A stretch of DNA of 64,000 nt from Nocardioides cremeus (GTDB lineage Bacteria; Actinomycetota; Actinomycetes; Propionibacteriales; Nocardioidaceae). The DNA is taken from assembly GCF_030518195.1 (NCBI RefSeq), contig NZ_JAULSC010000009.1, positions 32,552 to 96,551 of the forward strand, given 5' to 3'. The notes beneath the pieces are model-generated. The model saw only the letters and a list, made by a program, of their open reading frames with translations. It had not been told where the DNA came from and did no database searches. Of this stretch, positions 59,402-64,000 are shown piece after piece. The position numbers were made by a program, and so were the translations under genes. The first letter of the stretch is position 1; each line of letters begins with the position of its first letter.

Positions 59402-60073
59402 GTGGCCGACGACGCGACGGCGGGCCTGCCCGCAGCCCTGCTGTGGGACATGGACGGCACCCTGGTCGACACCGAGCCCTACTGGATCGAGACCGAGTTC
59501 GCCCTCGCCGATCGGTACGGCGGCACCTGGTCGCGGGCCCAGGCCCTCGACCTGGTCGGCAACGACCTGCTGACCTCGGGGCGCTACATCCGCGAGCACA
59601 TGGGCATCGACCTGACGCCCGAGCGGATCGTCGAGGAGCTCCTCGACGGCGTGGTGGCCCGCGTCGAGCAGGCCGTGCCGTGGGTGCCGGGGGCGCGGGA
59701 GCTGGTTCTCGAGGCCCGTGCGGCGGGGATCGCGTGCGCGCTGGTGACGATGTCCTACGAGCGGTTCGTGGCCCCGATCCTGGCGCACCTGCCGCCCGAG
59801 ACGTTCCGGGTCATCGTCACCGGCGACAAGGTCGAGCTCGGCAAGCCGCACCCCGAGCCCTACCTGACGGCGGCCGCCGCCCTCGGTGTCGCACCGGGGG
59901 ACTGCGTGGCCATCGAGGACTCCAACACCGGGGCGAAGTCGGCCGAGGCCGCCGGCTGCACGGTGCTGGTGGTCGAGAACCACGTGCCGGTGCTGCCGGG
60001 CCCGCGCCGGGTGCTGCGCCCCACGCTCGAGGGCCTGTCGCCCGGGGACCTCGGCGCCCTGCTGCTGCGCTGA
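59402..60073 (+). CDS. HAD-family phosphatase
   Basis: This 223-residue HAD hydrolase has the nucleophile motif LLWD16-M-D18-GTLVDTE, motif II LVTMSYE, a Lys in VTGDKVELGKPHPEPYL and the final acid motif CVAIEDSNTGAKSAEAAGC. It resembles beta-phosphoglucomutase or sugar-phosphate phosphatases. It starts with GTG three bases after the metH stop, suggesting co-transcription. The substrate is unknown. Confidence 0.9.
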   Translation: MADDATAGLPAALLWDMDGTLVDTEPYWIETEFALADRYGGTWSRAQALDLVGNDLLTSGRYIREHMGIDLTPERIVEELLDGVVARVEQAVPWVPGARELVLEARAAGIACALVTMSYERFVAPILAHLPPETFRVIVTGDKVELGKPHPEPYLTAAAALGVAPGDCVAIEDSNTGAKSAEAAGCTVLVVENHVPVLPGPRRVLRPTLEGLSPGDLGALLLR

Positions 60074-60391
60074 GCGCTGCCTCCCAAGGGGGCGAGAGGT
60101 ACTAGTACCACCGGACGATGGTGACCGGCACCACACCGGGCCCAGGATGGGACCACTCGGAACGACGGGAACAGGGCACCTGACCCGCCGTACCGGCCGT
60201 GCTCGACAACGCCACCACGCCTTCCCTGGGCGAGCGGCGCCCGGCCTCGATGGCCGGGTGGTGACGATGCCGAGCGCGGCCGGGACCGAGTCCCGACCAC
60301 AGAAGTGCTGGTCGCCGGGTCAGTCGCGTGCGATCCTGTGACGACCACCCGAGACCGCGTCCATGCGCGGTGAGCAGACCGTGAGGGCACC
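60074..60391. other. Gene-free 318-bp interval
   Basis: No convincing gene is seen here. It contains the palindrome at 60098-60109 and a hairpin ACCGCG/CGCGGT (60354-60371), which stands just before the exported protein gene. The open frame that crosses this interval overlaps the HAD gene out of frame and shows no conserved features. The interval probably holds the promoter of the following operon. Confidence 0.6.
60098..60109. promoter_or_regulatory. Perfect 12-bp palindrome GGTACTAGTACC
   Basis: GGTACTAGTACC is perfectly symmetric and lies 283 bases before the exported protein gene. Its two-fold symmetry fits a dimeric response regulator of the NarL/LuxR type, such as the one encoded downstream at 62163. 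It may be an autoregulatory site, but this is inference. Confidence 0.45.
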
Positions 60392-60829
60392 ATGAGCCAC
60401 CTCGAGCGCAACAGCTCCGGCAGGCCGGCCCTCGTCACGAGGCCGGTGCTGGGCCTGCTGCTCGCCGGCGTCCTGGCGACCTCCGCGCTGGCGGCGTCAC
60501 CGGCCCTGGCCAAGGCCGACGTGGTGGCCTCCGGCCCCTGTCGAGGAGCCCCCGACAGCACCTGGAAGCTCAAGGTCGACCAGGAGAGCAACGGCAGCCT
60601 GACCGTCACCGCCGCCGTCTTCAGCGAGGACACCGACGAGTGGGGCTGGAAGCTCAAGCACAACGACGACGTGTCGGCCAAGGGCACCGTGACCGCCCGT
60701 GACGCCGACAGGTCCTTCCGGGTCGTCCGCTCGATGGTCGACTTCACCGGTCCCGACGAGATCGTCTTCCGCGCCGGCAACAAGGACAGCGACGAGATCT
60801 GTCGCGGCGACGTCACGTTCAACGGGTGA
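60392..60829 (+). CDS. Small exported protein coupled to a sensor kinase
   Basis: This 145-residue protein has a signal peptide (hydrophobic 18-35, cleavage after ALA40) and a mature domain of about 105 residues with two Cys (50 and 137) that could form a disulfide. The predicted fold is beta-rich (WKLKVDQESNGSLTVTAAVF, DEWGWKLKHNDDVSAKGTVTA). I recognise no family. Its stop overlaps the start of the sensor kinase by four bases, so the two are made together, suggesting that this protein is a ligand, an accessory sensor or a target of the two-component system. Confidence 0.75.
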   Translation: MSHLERNSSGRPALVTRPVLGLLLAGVLATSALAASPALAKADVVASGPCRGAPDSTWKLKVDQESNGSLTVTAAVFSEDTDEWGWKLKHNDDVSAKGTVTARDADRSFRVVRSMVDFTGPDEIVFRAGNKDSDEICRGDVTFNG

Positions 60830-62166
60830 GCGTCCACCTCCCGGGCGAGGCGGGTGAGCCGCCCCGGGGCGGACCGTGGTTCCGCAGCCCCGTCGCCCTG
60901 TTCCTGGCCGTCAGCGCCGTGCTGGTGGTCGCGATCTTCGTGGCCACCAACGTCATCGCCGACGACGCCGCGAGCGACGCCGCCCGCGCCCAGGCCGAGT
61001 CGGTCAGCGAGCTGCTGGCCCAGACGACGGCCGCGCCGTACGTCGGTGGCGGGCTGCTCAGCGGCAAGCCCGGCGCCTACGACAAGTTCTTCCGCAAGGC
61101 CCCCAACCTGCTGCAGGCCGACGACGTCGACAGCGTCGACCTCTTCGCCCCCGACGGCACCCTGATCTACAGCCAGGACGACCCCGACGCGGTGCCCATC
61201 ATCAGCCGGGAGCGCTACGAGCTGAGCAGCGCCCAGCAGCGCGTGCTGCGCGAGGGAGGCACCGGCTCCGAGCTGGCCGACCCCACCTCCCCGCGCAGCA
61301 TCGACCGGGCCGGCGAGGAGCGCGGGCTGGTCAAGATCTACACCCGCATCGAGACCGAGACGGGCGAGCCGGTGCTCTTCGTGGCCTACTGGGCCCTCGA
61401 CGGTCTCGAGGAGCGGCGCACCGAGATCTTCGGTGCCTTCCGTTGGATCACCCTGGGCCCCCTCGTGCTGCTCTCGCTGGTCTCCGCGGTGATGCTGGGG
61501 CTGCTCACCACGCAGGTACGCCGGGCCGGCCGCGAGCGCGAGCGCCTGCTGGAGGCGGCCATGACCGCCTCCGACGCCGAGCGGCGCCGCATCGCGCGCG
61601 ACCTGCACGACGGCGTCGTGCAGGACCTCGCCGGCACCGCCTTCTCCCTCTCGGCGGTGGCCCGCGATCCCGGTGTGCCGGAGCGCGTGCGCGGCCGCCT
61701 GGAGGGCGCCGGGGACTCGCTGCGCGACGGGCTCAGGTCGCTGCGCTCGCTGCTGGCCGAGATCCACCCGCCCGACCTGCACGGCAAGGGCCTGGCCTCG
61801 GCCGTCGCCGACCTGCTGGCCCCCGTCAGCGCGGCCGGCATCACCGCCTCCGCCAGTGTCGAGGACGTCGAGGACGCACCGGCCGCCGAGGTGGCGGTGC
61901 TGTGGCGGGTCACCCAGGAGGCGGTGCGCAACACCGTCCGCCACGCCGAGGCCTCCACCCTGGCCGTCACCGTGCGGGGCACCGCCTCGGGCAGCCTGCT
62001 CGAGGTCGTCGACGACGGGATCGGCTTCGACCAGGACTGCCACCGCGGGCCCGAGCACTTCGGGCTCACGGGCCTGCGCAGCCTGGTCGCCGACGCCGGC
62101 GGACGGCTCGAGGTGCGCTCGGCGCCGGGCGAGGGGACCATCGTGCGGCTCGAGGTGCGCCGGTGA
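60826..62166 (+). CDS. Sensor histidine kinase, DesK/NarL type
   Basis: This 446-residue membrane kinase has TM1 (about 21-44) and TM2 (about 207-229) around an extracytoplasmic sensor region (about 45-205) without a recognisable PAS or CACHE motif. The cytosolic part holds HisKA_3 with H261 in RRIARDLHDGVVQDLAG and a HATPase domain (DDGIGFD, FGLTGLRSLVADAGGRLEV). Its GTG start overlaps the small exported protein gene by four bases and its end overlaps the response regulator by four. Confidence 0.92.
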   Translation: MSVHLPGEAGEPPRGGPWFRSPVALFLAVSAVLVVAIFVATNVIADDAASDAARAQAESVSELLAQTTAAPYVGGGLLSGKPGAYDKFFRKAPNLLQADDVDSVDLFAPDGTLIYSQDDPDAVPIISRERYELSSAQQRVLREGGTGSELADPTSPRSIDRAGEERGLVKIYTRIETETGEPVLFVAYWALDGLEERRTEIFGAFRWITLGPLVLLSLVSAVMLGLLTTQVRRAGRERERLLEAAMTASDAERRRIARDLHDGVVQDLAGTAFSLSAVARDPGVPERVRGRLEGAGDSLRDGLRSLRSLLAEIHPPDLHGKGLASAVADLLAPVSAAGITASASVEDVEDAPAAEVAVLWRVTQEAVRNTVRHAEASTLAVTVRGTASGSLLEVVDDGIGFDQDCHRGPEHFGLTGLRSLVADAGGRLEVRSAPGEGTIVRLEVRR

Positions 62167-62789
62167 GCGCGGCGCCGATCCGGGTGGTGCTGGTCGACGA
62201 CCACGCCGTCATCCGGGCCGGGCTCGCCCAGCTGCTCGCCTCGACCGACGACATCAGCGTCGTGGGCCAGGCCGGCGAGGGACAGCAGGCGGTCGACGTG
62301 GTGCGCGAGGTGCGCCCCGACGTGGTGCTGATGGACCTGCAGATGCCGGGTGTCGACGGCGTGGTCGCGACCCGCCGGGTGCGCGCGGAGGTGCCGGGCG
62401 TCGACGTGCTGGTGCTGACGAGCTTCTCCGACAGCGAGCGGATCCTCGACGCCCTCGACGCGGGAGCCGTCGGCTACCTGCTCAAGGACGCCGACCCCGA
62501 CGACGTGCTGGCCGGCATCCGGGCGGTGGCGCGAGGGGAGTCGCCGATCCACCCGAAGGCCGCCCGCGCGCTGCTGGGGGCCCGCTCAGGCACCTCCAGG
62601 CCCCAGCTGACCGGGCGCGAGGTCGAGGTGCTGCGCCTGGTGCGCGCCGGCCTGGCCAACAAGCAGATCGCGCGACGCCTCGACATCAGCGAGCGCACCG
62701 TCAAGGCGCACCTGACCTCCGCGTTCGCACGCATCGGGGTGGTGGACCGCACCCAGGCGGCGGTGTGGGCCCAACGCCACGAGATCTGA
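62163..62789 (+). CDS. Response regulator, NarL/LuxR type
   Basis: This 208-residue protein has a receiver domain (phosphoacceptor D58 in VVLMDLQMPG, Lys in YLLKDA) and a LuxR-type helix-turn-helix (about 143-205: LTGREVEVLRLVRAGLANKQIARRLDISERTVKAHL). It starts with GTG overlapping the kinase by four bases. The target is probably within this operon, the solute-binding gene or the promoter palindrome at 60098. Confidence 0.93.
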   Translation: MSAAPIRVVLVDDHAVIRAGLAQLLASTDDISVVGQAGEGQQAVDVVREVRPDVVLMDLQMPGVDGVVATRRVRAEVPGVDVLVLTSFSDSERILDALDAGAVGYLLKDADPDDVLAGIRAVARGESPIHPKAARALLGARSGTSRPQLTGREVEVLRLVRAGLANKQIARRLDISERTVKAHLTSAFARIGVVDRTQAAVWAQRHEI

Positions 62790-62870
62790 GCCGCACGGCG
62801 CTGAGGGTGGCGCACATCACAGCGGAACGTTAAGTTCGCGGTCTCACCACCCGGAACTCGGAGGTTCGGA

Positions 62871-64000
62871 GTGACCAGATCTCGGCGCGCTCTCTCGTTG
62901 GCCGGCGCGGCCATCCTCACCCTCGGTCTCGCCGCCTGCGGCGAGGGCGAGCGCGACAACAGCGGCGGTGGCGAGGGCGGCTCCGCCTCGGGCAGCTGGA
63001 CCCTGGGCACCACCGAGACCGTCACGGCGATGGACCCGGCCGGCTCCTACGACATCGGCTCCTGGAACATGCAGTACTCCCTCTTCGAGCAGCTGATGGC
63101 GATCCCGGCCGGGGAGTCCGAGCCGGTCGGCGACGCCGCCGAGTCGTGCGAGTACGACGACCCGCAGACCATCACCTGCACCCTGCGCGAGGGCCTGACC
63201 TTCTCCAACGGCAACGAGCTCACCTCCTCCGACGTGCGCTTCTCGCTGGAGCGCAACCTGCAGATCGCCGACCCCAACGGCTCGGCCGTGCTGCTGGGCG
63301 CGATCAAGGACCCCGACCGGGACGCCCTGGCCGACGGTGCCGTCGAGACCCCCGACGACCAGACGGTGGTCTTCAACCTCAACCAGCCCGACCTGACGTT
63401 CCTCAAGATCCTCTCCAGCGCGACGGCCTCCATCGTCGACGAGGAGACCTTCCCGGCCGACAGCCTGCTCGAGGACGAGCAGGTCGTCGGCTCGGGCCCG
63501 TTCATGCTGTCGGAGTACTCCGCCAGCAAGCAGGCCGTCCTCGAGGCCAACCCCGAGTACGACGGCGAGCGTGCCCCGGCGTCCGAGACGGTCTTCGTGC
63601 AGTTCTTCAACGACGCCGCACCCCTGCGCAACGCGATCGCCTCCTCCCAGCTCGACGTCGCGTGGCGCACCCTGAGCCCCACCGACCTGACCTCTCTCGA
63701 GGACGCGGGTGACGTCGAGGTGCTGCGCGGCGAGGGCTCCGAGTTCCGCTACTGGGTCTGGCAGCTCGGCACCGACGTCGGTGGCGACAAGGCGGTGCGC
63801 CAGGCCGTCGCGCAGGTCATCGACCGCGAGGCGATCGCGCAGAACGCCTACGACGGCACCGTGGAGCCGTCGTACTCGATCGTGCCGCCGGGCTTCGGCG
63901 GCCAGAAGGACTCCTTCGCCGAGGCCTACGGCGAGGGCCCCGACGTCGAGGCGGCCCGTCAGACGCTGCGGGAGGCAGGGGTCAAGACCCCGGTCAGGCT
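62871..64000 (+). CDS. Solute-binding lipoprotein of an ABC transporter (cut off by the window end)
   Basis: This gene opens at GTG 62871 after a GGAGG site and runs off the window end with 376 codons seen. The signal peptide ends in lipobox L20-A-A-C23. The mature part matches the SBP_bac_5 family that binds oligopeptides, dipeptides or nickel: WTLGTTETVTAMDPAGSYDIG, CTLREGLTFSNGNELTSSDVRFSLERN, VGSGPFMLSEYSASKQAVLEANPEYDG and KAVRQAVAQVIDRE. The transporter permeases are likely beyond the edge. It follows the two-component system by 81 bases, so that system may control it. Confidence 0.9.
   Translation, partial: MTRSRRALSLAGAAILTLGLAACGEGERDNSGGGEGGSASGSWTLGTTETVTAMDPAGSYDIGSWNMQYSLFEQLMAIPAGESEPVGDAAESCEYDDPQTITCTLREGLTFSNGNELTSSDVRFSLERNLQIADPNGSAVLLGAIKDPDRDALADGAVETPDDQTVVFNLNQPDLTFLKILSSATASIVDEETFPADSLLEDEQVVGSGPFMLSEYSASKQAVLEANPEYDGERAPASETVFVQFFNDAAPLRNAIASSQLDVAWRTLSPTDLTSLEDAGDVEVLRGEGSEFRYWVWQLGTDVGGDKAVRQAVAQVIDREAIAQNAYDGTVEPSYSIVPPGFGGQKDSFAEAYGEGPDVEAARQTLREAGVKTPVR

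Overview
The window is a stretch of chromosome from a high-G+C actinobacterium, most likely of the Nocardioides/Nocardioidaceae type. The evidence is the very G+C-rich sequence, frequent GTG starts, a mycothiol ligase gene (mshC) with its usual actinobacterial neighbours (uppP, DUF5703, histidine phosphatase, DUF3090, SCO1664-like, PAC2, metH), a GuaB1-type IMP dehydrogenase-like protein, and a peptide deformylase and TrmH of actinobacterial type. The genus is inference. I see no rRNA, CRISPR array, insertion sequence, prophage or integrase. Gene density is high and even, so this looks like core and semi-core chromosome rather than an island. The first 80 bases hold a run of 24 C that may be a contig edge.

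Layout. Bases 1-10,700: cyanophycin synthesis and breakdown (cphB-cphA, overlapping by 4 bp), a SixA phosphatase, SerB, a large zinc-ribbon membrane protein and a fused SecDF. Bases 10,700-20,700: a conserved hypothetical, an orphan ABC ATPase, an NfeD/SPFH membrane pair, TauE/SafE, a GDPD-hydrolase-DUF4267 run, a catalase divergent from a SpoIIE-type phosphatase, and a class E/F-like sortase. Bases 20,700-28,700: a luciferase-like monooxygenase with its flavin reductase behind an inverted repeat, YbhB, a fused siroheme synthase, a TrmH methylase, deformylase, and two acyl-CoA dehydrogenases behind a near-perfect 15-bp operator-like palindrome.

Bases 28,700-35,500: a lysine/alanine-rich histone-H1-like protein, two small proteins, DUF2252, galactokinase, ankyrin protein, GuaB1 and a LysR effector domain lacking a DNA-binding domain. 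Bases 35,700-38,900: a compact, translationally coupled three-gene operon (acyl-CoA dehydrogenase-like; PIG-L deacetylase fused to a methyltransferase; GT2 glycosyltransferase) that looks like an uncharacterised small biosynthetic pathway. Bases 38,900-46,450: a secreted hydrolase, a cation exchanger, a PucR-type regulator, a large exported protein of unknown function, a sterol-desaturase-family enzyme and tRNA-Leu(GAG).

Bases 46,500-60,100 are the mycothiol/one-carbon neighbourhood: M20 peptidase, UppP, aldo/keto reductase, DUF5703, CorA, histidine phosphatase-DUF3090-SCO1664-MshC, PAC2, MetH and a HAD phosphatase. Bases 60,100-64,000: a small exported protein coupled by a 4-bp overlap to a DesK/NarL-type sensor kinase and its response regulator, followed by a peptide/solute-binding lipoprotein cut off by the window end. 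The best candidates for undescribed biology are the ACAD/PIG-L-methyltransferase/GT2 operon, the exported protein-kinase-regulator operon, and the kinase-like protein and DUF3090 packed against mshC.
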